Assembly (NCBI RefSeq): GCF_032854445.1 | Contig: NC_088305.1 | Coordinates: 9,243,606 to 9,307,605 of the forward strand | Source: Liolophura sinensis | Lineage: Eukaryota; Mollusca; Polyplacophora; Chitonida; Chitonidae | Reading direction: 5' to 3' | DNA length: 64,000 nucleotides | Position numbers and translations under genes: made by a program | Shown: piece by piece, positions 48,401 through 55,572 of the stretch | Layout of the letters: each line of letters opens with the position of its first letter | How positions within the stretch are numbered: position 1 is the first letter of the stretch | The notes under the pieces: generated by a model | Database searches by the model: none | The model's input: only the letters and a program-made list of their open reading frames with translations | Told to the model about the DNA's origin: nothing

Positions 48401-49739
48401 CCAAGAGGTACTGTAAATTCGCTTCACCCGAACCTGCGGTAAATGGACTCAGGGATGCCACAAATTTAATTTTTTTTAATGTAACACCAAACAGAATGTA
48501 ACACATGTTTAGTGCACGATTTAAAAATGTGCATGCGCTTACCCTAAATGACCTATAATTGCGATCACAAAAAAGCATTTCTGGAGGCAAATAAAAGTCA
48601 TGAGGTATTTATTTTTGTGCTATAATTTACATTATCCCAATAGGATAGCATCCCACCGTCCAAACGGGGGTTTCTGTGGCTCAGTCGGTTAGCGTGCTAG
48701 CGCAGTGTAATGACCCAGGAGCCTCTCACCAATGTGGTCGCTGTGAGTTCAAGTCCAGCTCATGCTGGCTTCATCTCCGGCCGTAAGTGGGAAGGTCTGG
48801 CAGCCACCTGCGGATGGCCGTGGGTTTCCCCCGGGCTGTGCCCGGTTTCCACCCACCACAATGCTGGCCGTCGTCGTATAAGTGAAATATTTTTGAGTAC
48901 GGCGTAAAATACCAATTAAATAAATAAATAAATAAATAAATACCCACCGTCCAAACATCTCTCAAAGCACCTGTATAAAATCCATAGAACTCCCAGAATC
49001 TGGAAAAATGAGCATTTCAGTCATGGACAAAAGTTTAAGTCAGTTTGAGTAGTTCTACACGATACAGTGCAGGGCTACTATCAGTTCGCAGCACTGTACC
49101 TGCGGTAGAGGCGATTATGTTGGAATGTTAACCGTTTTGAAACCCTGTACTACAATTCCGATGTTTGGTGCAACACAAAATGGGACCTCTGTGACCGAAA
49201 GAGTAAGCACGCCACCGCGGCGTAATGACCCAGGGGCTTCTCAACAATGCGGACGCTGTGAGTTCAAGTCCAGCTCAAGAGGGCGGTACGTGGAAAGATC
49301 TGTCTACAGTCTGCGAGTTGTCGTTTGTTTCCTCTGCCCCGTTTCCCCCCCACCATAATGCTGGCGGAGGTCGTATAAGTAAAATAGTCATGAGTACGGC
49401 GCAAAGCACCAATCAAATAAATAAGCAACACAAAATAGCTTTGGGTTTCGTACGTGGGGTCATTAGTCTCCCTTGGGCTCAATAGCCAGTTTCGTCCCGC
49501 CATAATACTGGCTGCTGTTGAATAAGTGAAACATTCTTTGGTACGGAATAAAACAGCAGTGATATAAATTATATAGGGTTTATCTTTGTTTGTAGGGAGC
49601 TGGGCTACAATGGCGACTTTGGAGGGAGAAATATTCTTTCAAAGGAACAGAGATGAAGTTCCGACCTCGCTCAGCGACTCCCACTTCTCACGAGCCGTTC
49701 CACTGTCCTGTGCATTAAAGTTAAAGCTTTGTTACTAAG
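23827..49739 (+). CDS. Secreted LU-LU-fibrinogen domain protein, complete 14-exon gene (459 aa)
   Basis: Coding exons: 23827-23857, 25874-25897, 29975-30057, 30728-30799, 31932-32040, 32495-32583, 37231-37299, 38849-38971, 39306-39339, 42059-42221, 43508-43593, 46188-46377, 47859-48021 and 49596-49739. They total 1380 nt; every junction is GT-AG and every phase matches. Residues 1-18 form a signal peptide. Residues 24-102 and 114-196 are two cysteine-rich domains, each with 12 cysteines and the CC-x4-CN ending typical of Ly6/uPAR three-finger domains. Residues 201-220 are a Ser/Thr/Pro/Ala linker. Residues 222-438 are a fibrinogen-related domain with the landmarks [42 protein letters not shown] and TEMKFRP. 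N-glycosylation sequons lie at N57, N104 and N231. By analogy with known FReD proteins (ficolins, tachylectins, mollusc FREPs) the product is probably an extracellular carbohydrate- or microbe-binding lectin. That role is inferred, and the function of the LU domains is unknown. No transmembrane segment or GPI signal is visible. The model is assembled by eye without transcript support. Confidence 0.9.
24489..24708 (+). mobile_element. SINE family 1 in intron 1, lacking the 5' head
   Basis: Runs from the AGTCTCTCACCAATGC segment to a long AATAAATAAATAAAT tail. It explains the frame at 24260-24634. Confidence 0.92.
25874..25897 (+). CDS. Coding exon 2: 24-nt microexon, hydrophobic core of signal peptide
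   Basis: The acceptor is GCTTTTGTTGCAG and the donor is GTAGGT. Phase 1 to phase 1. It encodes the LLLILAE segment of the signal peptide. It is symmetric, so skipping would keep frame but destroy the signal peptide. Confidence 0.8.
26745..26940 (+). mobile_element. SINE family 3, diverged, in intron 2
   Basis: The 3' end reads ACGACGCTAAACCCCAAGCA followed by a (CACT)n tail. The same end, reversed, is at 55573-55620. Confidence 0.6.
27620..27752 (+). mobile_element. SINE family 1, badly decayed, in intron 2
   Basis: Recognisable only by a GGTCGGTGGTTT segment, ACCGCCATCATATGAGAGGAA and an ACACTCAAATAAATATA end. Confidence 0.45.
28810..29077 (-). mobile_element. SINE family 1, full length, in intron 2
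   Basis: A poly-T run at the left is the reversed A-rich tail. The right end is the intact tRNA-like head, GGGGCCTCCGTGGCTCAGTC on the minus strand. It is one of the best preserved copies in the window. Confidence 0.95.
29429..29590 (-). mobile_element. SINE family 1, 3' half, in intron 2
   Basis: Reversed tail, core and GGTTTCCCC segment, stopping at the CGGTCGCAG position of the body. Confidence 0.92.
29622..29694 (+). mobile_element. SINE family 1, 3' end, in intron 2
   Basis: Core and tail in the opposite orientation to the copy 30 bp upstream, forming an inverted pair. Confidence 0.8.
29819..29889 (-). mobile_element. SINE family 1, 3' end, 85 bp before exon 3
   Basis: Reversed tail (TTATTTCATTTATTTGATAG) and core (CACTTATACGACGGC). 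A further decayed tail lies at about 29744-29790. Confidence 0.85.
29975..30057 (+). CDS. Coding exon 3: N-terminal part of LU domain 1
   Basis: The acceptor tract CCACTTTTAGCAG is followed by an exon that enters in phase 1 and ends in phase 0 at GAG before GTAGGT. It encodes residues 19-46, starting [12 protein letters not shown], with cysteines C24, C27, C36 and C42. Exon 6 has the same cysteine spacing and the same phases. The acceptor is a tandem NAGNAG (TAGCAG), so an extra Ala codon could be included next to the predicted signal-peptide cleavage site. Confidence 0.9.
30728..30799 (+). CDS. Coding exon 4: middle part of LU domain 1
   Basis: The acceptor is TTGTCTTTCAG and the donor is GTTAGT; phase 0 to 0, 24 codons (residues 47-70). 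It starts SCFSEHF and contains C48, C66 and the sequon NGT at N57. It is the counterpart of exon 7 in domain 2. Confidence 0.88.
30825..31072 (-). mobile_element. SINE family 1, nearly full length, 25 bp after exon 4
   Basis: Starts with TTTGATTTTGATTTTGATTG and ends with a decayed tRNA-like head. It inserted very close to the exon 4 donor without breaking it. Confidence 0.92.
31932..32040 (+). CDS. Coding exon 5: C-terminal part of LU domain 1
   Basis: The acceptor is GTTTGTTTCAG and the donor is GTTTGT; phase 0 to 1. It encodes residues 71-106, ending [15 protein letters not shown] plus a short TNGT tail. CC-x4-CN is the hallmark closing motif of Ly6/uPAR domains. The phase-1 end makes exons 3-5 a symmetric, skippable domain cassette. 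Confidence 0.92.
32495..32583 (+). CDS. Coding exon 6: N-terminal part of LU domain 2
   Basis: The acceptor is CTCTCCATCATCAG and the donor is GTAAAC; phase 1 to 0. It encodes residues 107-136, including [10 protein letters not shown] and ending YCKDGE. Cysteines C114, C117, C126 and C132 match the spacing of exon 3 exactly. Confidence 0.9.
32979..33150 (-). mobile_element. SINE family 1, 3' half, in intron 6
   Basis: Begins with five TTTA units, then GATTGGTGTTTTATGCCGTA, and stops in the body near GCACGCATGG. Confidence 0.9.
33376..33492. repeat. (TA)n microsatellite in intron 6
   Basis: About 115 bp of TA with two interspersed TATC units near the left end. The two Ile/Tyr frames here are artefacts. 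Confidence 0.97.
33645..35165 (+). mobile_element. 5'-truncated, dead LINE: reverse transcriptase of the CR1/L2/Jockey group
   Basis: Conserved RT blocks follow in order over several frames: SSAPGLDDI and [13 protein letters not shown] (33790-33900), [15 protein letters not shown] (about 34015-34060), [18 protein letters not shown] (from 34117), [19 protein letters not shown] (about 34295-34350), FADN (34387-34398) and [15 protein letters not shown] (to about 34525). Frames are broken at about 33940, 34077 and 34580 and repeatedly after that. The catalytic FADD box reads FADN, losing an essential aspartate. No endonuclease domain is present. It sits in intron 6 in the same orientation as the host gene. 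Confidence 0.93.
36691..36808. repeat. ~71 bp imperfect tandem duplication in intron 6
   Basis: TGAATGAATAGAAACCTTAA at 36691 recurs as TGAATGAGTAGAAATGTTAA at 36762, each followed by a GGTTAT...GGGTACAAGAG segment. Confidence 0.8.
37231..37299 (+). CDS. Coding exon 7: middle part of LU domain 2
   Basis: The acceptor is TTTTCTGGACAG and the donor is GTGCGT; phase 0 to 0, 23 codons (residues 137-159). It starts VCYAEKST and has C138 and C155. It lies 4.6 kb downstream of exon 6, after an intron that has received a LINE, SINEs and a long (TA)n tract. Confidence 0.9.
37381..37725 (+). mobile_element. SINE family 3, full length, in intron 7
   Basis: Head CCGGCCCCGATAGCACAGTT resembles a tRNA A-box region. 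Then come AGAGGAAGTTGTAACTTCCT, CAACGACTGGTTGACC and a TACGACATTAAACCCTAAGC end. It starts 82 bp after exon 7. Confidence 0.85.
37731..37967 (-). mobile_element. SINE family 2 in intron 7
   Basis: Reverse-strand match to 8839-9118 and 54080-54440: TGTGTCTTCTTGTGGCAGGG, a reversed GGGATCAACCCCGGG, and the head CCACTTAGGTAGCC on the minus strand. Confidence 0.82.
38020..38060 (+). mobile_element. SINE family 1 tail in intron 7
   Basis: Only the CGCGTAAAACACCAATCAAA end and flanking bases remain. Confidence 0.6.
38240..38560 (-). mobile_element. tRNA-derived SINE, diverged, in intron 7 (family of 12905-13240)
   Basis: Shares ACCACCGACCT, ATATTGGTGG and GTAGTCTTCA with the copy at 12905-13240. 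The right end is decayed. Confidence 0.5.
38849..38971 (+). CDS. Coding exon 8: C-terminal part of LU domain 2
   Basis: The acceptor is TTGATTTTACAG and the donor is GTAATT; phase 0 to 0, 41 codons (residues 160-200). It contains C161 and ends [15 protein letters not shown], parallel to the end of exon 5. The loop between C161 and C182 is five residues longer than in domain 1. Confidence 0.92.
39306..39339 (+). CDS. Coding exon 9: Ser/Thr/Pro linker
   Basis: The acceptor is GCTCTTTCAG and the donor is GTAAGTAAG; 34 nt, phase 0 to 1. It encodes [11 protein letters not shown], a flexible and probably O-glycosylated hinge between the LU pair and the fibrinogen domain. Skipping it alone would shift the frame. 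Confidence 0.85.
40036..40237 (+). mobile_element. SINE with Ser/Leu-type tRNA-like head in intron 9
   Basis: GGTCGTGGCCGAGTGGTCAA is a class II tRNA-like A box and GGGTTCAGTTC a B-box-like segment. There is no acceptor-stem pairing or CCA-proximal end, so it is not a functional tRNA. It explains the frame at 39966-40235. Confidence 0.65.
41605..41676 (+). mobile_element. SINE family 1, 3' end, in intron 9
   Basis: CCGCCGTCGTATAAGTGAAA core and a decayed tail. Confidence 0.8.
42059..42221 (+). CDS. Coding exon 10: start of fibrinogen-related domain
   Basis: The acceptor is TAATCCACCAG and the donor is GTAAGG; phase 1 to 2 (residues 212-266). It starts with more linker (STSALPAPR), then DCWDL, a sequon at N231, and [15 protein letters not shown], the most conserved N-terminal block of FReDs. 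C223 and C252 should form the first FReD disulfide. Confidence 0.95.
42345..42522 (+). mobile_element. SINE family 1, 5' two-thirds, in intron 10
   Basis: The tRNA-like head (GACCGAGGGTGTTAGCTCGC) and body up to GCCCGGTTTTCTCACACC. The 3' core is missing, replaced by unrelated DNA that is included in the 175 bp duplication. Confidence 0.85.
42466..42815. repeat. 175 bp near-perfect tandem duplication in intron 10
   Basis: 42466-42640 is repeated at 42641-42815 with a single mismatch seen by eye (GTGAATAG against GTGGATAG). The unit begins inside a SINE and continues into unique sequence. The near-identity implies a recent event or an assembly artefact. Confidence 0.93.
43508..43593 (+). CDS. 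Coding exon 11: fibrinogen-related domain, DEFWMG block
   Basis: The acceptor is CATTCCTCAG and the donor is GTAAGA; phase 2 to 1 (residues 267-294). It encodes RYKGSVNF through [12 protein letters not shown], the FReD block that normally reads GFG...EFWLGN. Confidence 0.95.
44874..45800 (+). mobile_element. Tc1-like transposase pseudogene in intron 11
   Basis: The translation starts [16 protein letters not shown] and continues with the helix-turn-helix segment [12 protein letters not shown]. It then shows [15 protein letters not shown] (first D), [29 protein letters not shown] (second D) and [19 protein letters not shown] (the E), the DDE pattern of Tc1/mariner elements. Several in-frame stops and frameshifts (the first stop at about 44981) make it non-functional. 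I could not pair terminal inverted repeats by eye, so the outer limits are unknown. Confidence 0.93.
46188..46377 (+). CDS. Coding exon 12: central part of fibrinogen-related domain
   Basis: The acceptor is TTTGTCTTGACAG and the donor is GTAAGT; phase 1 to 2 (residues 295-357). It encodes [17 protein letters not shown], the Y/F-rich strand [24 protein letters not shown]315 (VDICDW) sits where most FReDs have an acidic residue. Confidence 0.96.
46780..47260. repeat. Degenerate tandem repeat in intron 12
   Basis: Variants of a phrase like AATGTAAGGCTATAACCCAT followed by TGATTTTGGGGC recur at about 46785, 46990, 47090, 47180 and 47225. Unit length varies and the copies are strongly diverged. 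Confidence 0.5.
47859..48021 (+). CDS. Coding exon 13: calcium-site and binding-pocket part of fibrinogen domain
   Basis: The acceptor is TTTTTTGTTTCACAG and the donor is GTAAGT; phase 2 to 0 (residues 358-412). It carries [10 protein letters not shown], the DxDND calcium-site motif of FReDs, then [15 protein letters not shown] and NLNGNYQ. C382 and C395 form the usual second FReD disulfide. C367, just before FST, is not usual. The pocket around the second disulfide binds acetylated ligands in ficolin and tachylectin 5A, so ligand binding is plausible. Confidence 0.96.
48037..48245 (+). mobile_element. SINE family 2 in intron 13
   Basis: Head GGTGGTGTAATGGTTACCGT and B-box-like GGGATCAATCCCGGGTCGGG. 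It starts 16 bp after the exon 13 donor. Confidence 0.82.
48666..48942 (+). mobile_element. SINE family 1, full length with target-site duplication, in intron 13
   Basis: An intact 277 bp copy flanked by the 14 bp direct repeat CCCACCGTCCAAAC (48652-48665 and 48943-48956). The perfect duplication shows LINE-mediated insertion and marks this as a young copy. Confidence 0.97.
49184..49429 (+). mobile_element. SINE family 1, internally deleted, in intron 13
   Basis: Head, body and an AATCAAATAAATAAGC tail are present. About 20 bp after GTCCAGCTCA are deleted. Confidence 0.88.
49482..49570 (+). mobile_element. SINE family 1, decayed 3' end, just before exon 14
   Basis: Keeps CGCCATAATACTGGCTGCTG and AATAAGTGAAACATTCTT. 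It ends about 25 bp before the exon 14 acceptor. Confidence 0.7.
49596..49739 (+). CDS. Coding exon 14: end of fibrinogen domain, cysteine-containing tail and stop
   Basis: The acceptor is TTTGTTTGTAG; entry is in phase 0, with 47 codons and TAA at 49737-49739. It encodes [19 protein letters not shown] and RP, the standard FReD ending, then a 23-residue tail (437-459) with two more cysteines ([10 protein letters not shown]). The tail could allow inter-chain disulfides. A change of frame near 49683 would give an earlier stop, but the clean reading runs to 49739. Confidence 0.9.
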
Positions 49740-49770
49740 GACATTTTGTTTCTCTACCTTCTTTGGAAGA

Positions 49771-49776
49771 AATAAA
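49771..49776 (+). terminator. Polyadenylation signal AATAAA of the LU-FReD gene
   Basis: A canonical AATAAA lies 32 bases after the stop codon. It implies a very short 3' untranslated region, with cleavage expected roughly 10-30 bases further on. Confidence 0.6.
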
Positions 49777-51247
49777 GCACTTGAATTTTACAGAGTTGAT
49801 GCAGCACCCCCTAAAATATCTTTATCGTGTTTTAAGAAGAATTTTCGTAATTCCGTTTCGGATTGTATAATTCTTCAAAATCATTTTGTTGTTTGAAATC
49901 TATGGCTAGTGTTACGACCCAAACTGTCTGCATTATAAAGAGATGGCTTGTTCGAAATACACGACAGTTTAGCCGCACAAAGATGTAACAAAAACCAGCA
50001 GATTTTTATTTTACAACAATTTATTAGCTTTAACAAGAACAGATAATAAGACTTATACAAATACTAAAGTACTTAAGTTTAACAAGAAAGGATAGCAGTA
50101 TCTATACAAATACTAAAGTACTTACGGTGTCAAGTCCAAACGGACGCATATGTTCCACAATATATACCACACAGGCATAAATGCTCAGAGGCAAATTCAC
50201 AAGAGGGAAAATCCACAGTAACTGAGTGTATGACGAAATATACACAAAATTCCACAGACAGGGTCCGTGTACTAATAAGCACTGTGTATACAAGAGCACA
50301 AATTAAACATACAAGTTCAGACTGAATAAGTGCTCAGTGGAGATATAACAAAGCCAGAGGCTATAAAGACACCAAAATTCAGCACAAAGGGCCTACTAAA
50401 GTAATACACTGAGCTGAACTGAGCGCATTCTGGAATATTCTAAGGTAGAGGCAGACAGCAGGCGCTGAACTCGGCATATGTAAACAGTGGCAAGCTAAAT
50501 TTGGAAACTGACGGCAGTCGTGCACATAACACTAGTATGTTTACATTTTCTGCATCTTGGTTTAAATTTTTGTTCTACGTTCATCGGTCTTCGTGGCAAG
50601 TAAATATTAGCCATCAGAATTCGTCGCAAACTGGAAAGAATAAATGTAAATAATAAGGTAATTTTATACATTTCTCCATTCCGTTCTGTTTCGGTTTTTT
50701 TTAAATTGGACTGAAAAGAAATGCAAAACAGGTAATAGGTTATTGAACGACAAGGAAAAGTAACGGGGAGAAGCGCTAAGAAAAGACGGATCAGAGAAAA
50801 CTGAACCTAAAGAAATGGAGCGGAACGAGACGAACCGGAACGAGACGAACCGGAATGGAACGAAACGAAATGGATACCCTGGCAATGGTCATTAAATACA
50901 AGTTACCAACAGTGTCATTATTATTACATTACGGTTAACATTCATCAAGTGCATTCAGCCTATCAAGCAATATGCACTACACCCGCATATATTCGCCCGC
51001 ATTTAAATGTAATATTTGGTCAGACGCACACGACGTTCTTTTAATACAACAGTATTCTCCTTACCTACATCTCATAATGGAAATGAAATGTCTCTAAGTT
51101 TGCCACACAATTTAAGTTTACAAAAACCAACTAGTCTGAACTATACCCGTTCAAGTTTCAGCAGCTTACGATTTCAAAATTTTATATATTAACAAAGCAG
51201 TGAAAAGCTCCCGGATATCTACATGTACTAAGATATCTCTCAGTATA

Positions 51248-52492
51248 CAGGGGCGTAGGTTGGGGAAGGCGGGGGTGCGGGGGTTCCGCTCAAGTTGGCG
51301 AAAAAATATTTTGTCCTATATTTCTTACCTAGCTATTAACATCCATTCCACAGATATTTGCTGTAGCCTATACAGACCAATATTTCAATTTCGTGCCAAT
51401 TTACTAAATAGTGTATAGGCCTATTCAGACATGTTCTGTTATGTGAGCCATTTCATATTGTTCCCGGTGGAAGACGGCGTGTTTTACAGAATTACCTCTC
51501 TTGAATCATACCGCGCAGGCAGCAGTAGTCATTTCCATCTGGTGGACAAGACAGATGCCGCAGTTTACTTGTACTGTTTGTAACCCTGGAACTCATGACA
51601 GTAAATATTATATCGCCCGGACATAACAAATGGGCTGTACTTTGATGCTGCATTTCTCCATTAATCTTTGCTCAAGCCCTTTCAAACTTTAGACATTCAA
51701 ATCGTATGATTTTGTTGATATACTGATTGATTTTCAAGGTTACAGCTTGAGTAGTCTGTACACAGGGTTAAAATGAAAACATAGCCTCAAAAACGCACGT
51801 ACAGGTGACCCACACTGAGATCACCTGTCAGGTGTCATGAGTAGAGCGCCGCTGCACCTGTGTGACACGCGTCAATCAAGTGCCGTCTGCAAAAATTGTC
51901 TGGCTCTAGTGTCAGAGAAACCCTTCTGCCAGATAGGCACAGGTTTTGCGGAATCAAGTGGTTTTCTCTACGGCGGACAAGGAATTGATAATCTTTTCAA
52001 GTAAAACAAGATAGAACATCATTTTGAAATGTCCAGAACATGCGTTTTTGACTTTATTTTGATTTTAGTCCCATGAACAGAAATCTTAAAGGATTAAACT
52101 GAAATTTTTTTCTGCATACTTATGACCTAATGGCTTTCAAGTGTGTAAATTTTAGAGCTGACTTAAGAGGGTTTCGGAGATATTGAGTGTCAAAGTACGG
52201 CCCATGTCTCTTATGCCTACCCGATATATTCCCTGACAGCCTGTTTTCAACCCCACCTAAGCTGAACTTCAGTTGTTTTTGGGGGTTTTTTTTAATGTGA
52301 AAATGGGCGTGTACACATTGACCAAATCTGCATTCGAAGCACTTCGAAATCACTCAGATTCTCTCTCCGGCAATCTGATATACCGCAGTTTCCGGGGTCT
52401 AGTCGGCCCCTGGACCCTCGCCTAATAGACTGTAATAGTCATTCCGCTCTTGTCAAATCCGCACCCCTCGGTGAAGATCCACGCTACGCCCC
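51248..52492. mobile_element. Possible non-autonomous DNA transposon with short TIRs
   Basis: It starts CAGGGGCGTAG (51248-51258) and ends with CTACGCCCC (52484-52492), which is inverted. GTATA occurs just outside both ends (51243-51247 and 52495-52499). The CAGGGGCG start is typical of some hAT-type elements, but an 8 bp target duplication is not clear. No transposase frame lies inside. Confidence 0.4.
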
Positions 52493-52876
52493 GGTATACC
52501 TGTGGAGTATATAACTGGGGGAAACTGCATACATATAGGCCGGACAAAACCGCTGTCCTTCGCCCGGTACAATATGTGAAGTCGTGGAAATACGAGCAAC
52601 ACATGGATCGATCGATTCGAGCACAAGACTTCACAGGTAAAGAGTTTGTGATTTGCTTTTACGTGTTCGACCAACACCTTAAATCGATGAGCCATGCAGC
52701 AAAGAACCAGGTCTACATCTGTAATAGAGACATTTATCTGTAAACAGAATTTTATGTACAAAAATATATTATTGTGGAAGTATGTAATGTTGTTTACATA
52801 AAGGAGCACAAAATAGGTAACAATATACATAATATGATACAAAAGAATAATAACGCTACATTACAGGTAACGAACG

Positions 52877-52978
52877 GGGAATCCGTGGCCGAGGTGATTA
52901 GCGTGACCACCTGGCCACCGTCGTATAAGTGAAATATTCTACAGTACAGCGTAAAACACAAATCAGACAAATAAATAT
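52877..52978 (+). mobile_element. SINE family 1 with deleted body
   Basis: A short tRNA-like head (AATCCGTGGCCGAGGTGATT) is joined directly to the CACCGTCGTATAAGTGAAAT core and tail. Confidence 0.85.
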
Positions 52979-53049
52979 ATACGGGCAGCAACTGTAACCT
53001 TATGGTGTGATAATTATTGCATTACCGAATTTTATTAAAGTGTGGTAAG

Positions 53050-53165
53050 TGAGAAGGCCTGCCAGCAACCTGCAGATGGTGGTAGGTTTCCGCCGGGCTC
53101 TGCCCGGTTTCCTCCCTTCATAATGCTGGTTGCCGTCGTATAAGTGAAAACGCCAATAAAATAAG
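53050..53165 (+). mobile_element. SINE family 1, 3' half
   Basis: From AGCAACCTGCAGATGG to a shortened GCCAATAAAATAAGTA tail; the segment between the core and tail is deleted. Confidence 0.85.
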
Positions 53166-54079
53166 TATTAAAGTGCGAGATGCGTACTGGTCACTGATTT
53201 TACTCAGCAGTTAATCGCTTGAATTCTGTCTCAGTGATCACAGTTTTCATTTTAACTAGCTAATCATTAAAATGTAAAATTATCCCAGTGCTCATTAAAA
53301 ATAAAAGCATCGTTTTACCTACTATTGTCAACTGCATAACTGTTGACCTTAACATATCTTAAATCTGTAGACTTAAGATTAAATTTAGGCTTTTGGTCTA
53401 CCCAAATATAATATTCACATGTACGTACGTGCCCAACATCAAAAAGCAGTTATCAATTACACACCGGCTATAGACCATATATTTTATATATATGTCTGCG
53501 CTGTTTAGAATATTAGTCTTACCTGTTACTTGTTAGCATTGTATATCATTTAATACAACTGTGCTTTAAATGGTTGTTTATCTGTGATCTGTGCATTTGG
53601 CAGAAATGTGTAATGGGTCTTGTAGTCTGGGGAACAGCACCCACGTTTGATTAACCCACGCTAAACCACCTGCCGCCGAGATCAAAAGGCTGGGAATCAT
53701 GTTTTATGTAGATAAGCATCGAAGCATTACAACCTCCGAGCAAAGATATACATACGTCGCATAAATACCTTAACAAAATGAAATTATAATGGGGAACCTG
53801 AGGTGCAGGTGTTGACAATGGTGATATCTGCGCATCCACGTATGAATATAGTCAAATTTCGGATATCTTTGAATTGGCGTTAGTGGTTGTGCTTTACACG
53901 TTTCTTGTGATTATCGGAGCGGGAAAAAAATCGACGTTATTTGAGAACAGGAGGTGAACGAATGTGTCATTTAATGATCACATAATTACTAAGATAAATA
54001 GACATCCCTAATAAACAGGCTCCTCTTGATTACCAATTAGGTACACAGATGTCCCTCTTCATTACCTGTTAGGACCGTT

Positions 54080-54440
54080 TGGTTGGCCTAAAGCTTAGAG
54101 CGTTCGTCTCGAGGTCGGGAGACCCGGGATCAAACCTTGGTCGGGTCGGGCCAAATACTTTATAAACGGTAGTCGTTGCTACTTCGCTTGGCGTTCATCA
54201 TTGAGATGTTACATCTTGGTAACGGTTGGCCCGGTGTCAGTATGATGTGACTGGGTGGGGTGTCGTGACTGGTGTCTCTGCCTGATGCTGCAGCGGCGAC
54301 AGCACTTTAGTGGAATAGTGACTCATGGACTCGCCTTGCCACAGGAAGACACAGTATATGTACACACACCTAATGACTCCTCGTCGTCATATGACGTAAA
54401 AGTGTTCAGTACGACGTTTAACCTCAAGCATTCATTCATT
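54080..54440 (+). mobile_element. SINE family 2, full length
   Basis: The head is tRNA-like (TTGGTTGGCCTAAAGC). Then come GGGATCAAACC, GGCCCGGTGTCAGTATGATG, GAAGACACAGTATATGTACA and the end ACGACGTTTAACCTCAAGCA with an (ATTC)n tail. It serves as the reference copy for this family here. Confidence 0.85.
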
Positions 54441-55327
54441 CATTAACCAATAGATGTACAGACGATAAAAGACGCGTGGTATTCATCTGACGTTCTATTT
54501 TCACTTCTATTATAATTACAGACACATTGTGTAATCATTTAAATATTTTCTGAATCAGATCTACATATATTTAAGAAACATTATAAAAAGTATCAGTTGA
54601 ATTCATGGCGTAACGGTTAATCTGGTGCGTTTTGGGGAAGTTGAAATCTTAGTGGAATCAAAGCACATAGTGATATACGCATCTGTAAACTATTTCTATT
54701 TGGTACTTTATTCGTTTATATTTCCTTTGCCATTTAACCAGCTGAGGAAAATAACTGACAAAAAACAGGTAAACTGAGTAGGATTTCAAATGTACAATTC
54801 TCTGTAAATGTATTGTGAAAATTGTTTACCTGACATTCAAAATGAACTGTAACAACCATTTTTGTAACAGAAGTCACGAAAATATAAATTTATTCTCCCA
54901 AATTTACATCAAATACTATTACCTCGTGGCATTTAGAAATTAGAGCAAAACCTTCAAAACCCCTAGGAATGCTGCAAACTGTGTGTAACTATTTATAGAG
55001 ATTCTGTGAACAAATTTAGTAAGACGACAAAACAATAAATGGATTAACGTTTTTACCCTGCAAACAATGTTTATGGTGGATGAAAATAGTGTTTGTAATT
55101 CCTTAGAATATTATAGTGGAGTTGAATCCGTGTATGTTAAGTTGAGTGATTTATTACCTTAACATTGACTGGGAATGTAATGCACTCTACCCCTACTAAA
55201 AAAATTGAAACAAAATAATTTCACTTTCAATTTTATTAATGCATTTAGGGAATGTTTATGAGGAACATATCAATACTTTTATGTGTGAAGTCGTTTTGAT
55301 TAGCTAATCAAGAAGTGCTACTATAGT

Positions 55328-55537
55328 GTGTCATTCCCAGCGCAATAACCCATGGGGCTTTCACCAACAGTTTCCTCAACTGCCGTACGTGGGGGAGGGG
55401 GGGAGGGTCTGGCACAACCTGTGAATGGCCGTGGGTTTACCCGGTTTCTGTCCCATTTCCCCCCGCCAAATTCTGGCCGCCGTCGCAGATTTGCAATATT
55501 CTTGAGTCCGGCGTAAAAAAATCAAACAAATAAATGG
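55328..55537 (+). mobile_element. SINE family 1, diverged
   Basis: ATAACCCATGGGGCTTTCAC, GGCCGTGGGTTTACC, a core with GCAGATTTGCAATATTCTTG, and a CAAACAAATAAA tail. Confidence 0.85.
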
Positions 55538-55572
55538 AGTGGCAACTTGACATTTGTGGGATACTATCACTA

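Noticed and set aside
49914-50530. Possible solo LTR starting TGTTACGACCC
   Set aside because: No second copy in the window, no clear CA end with a target duplication, and no primer-binding site.
50664-50885. Minus-strand frame rich in FRFVSFRF
   Set aside because: Comes from a short CGGAACGAGACGAAC repeat and surrounding purine-rich DNA.
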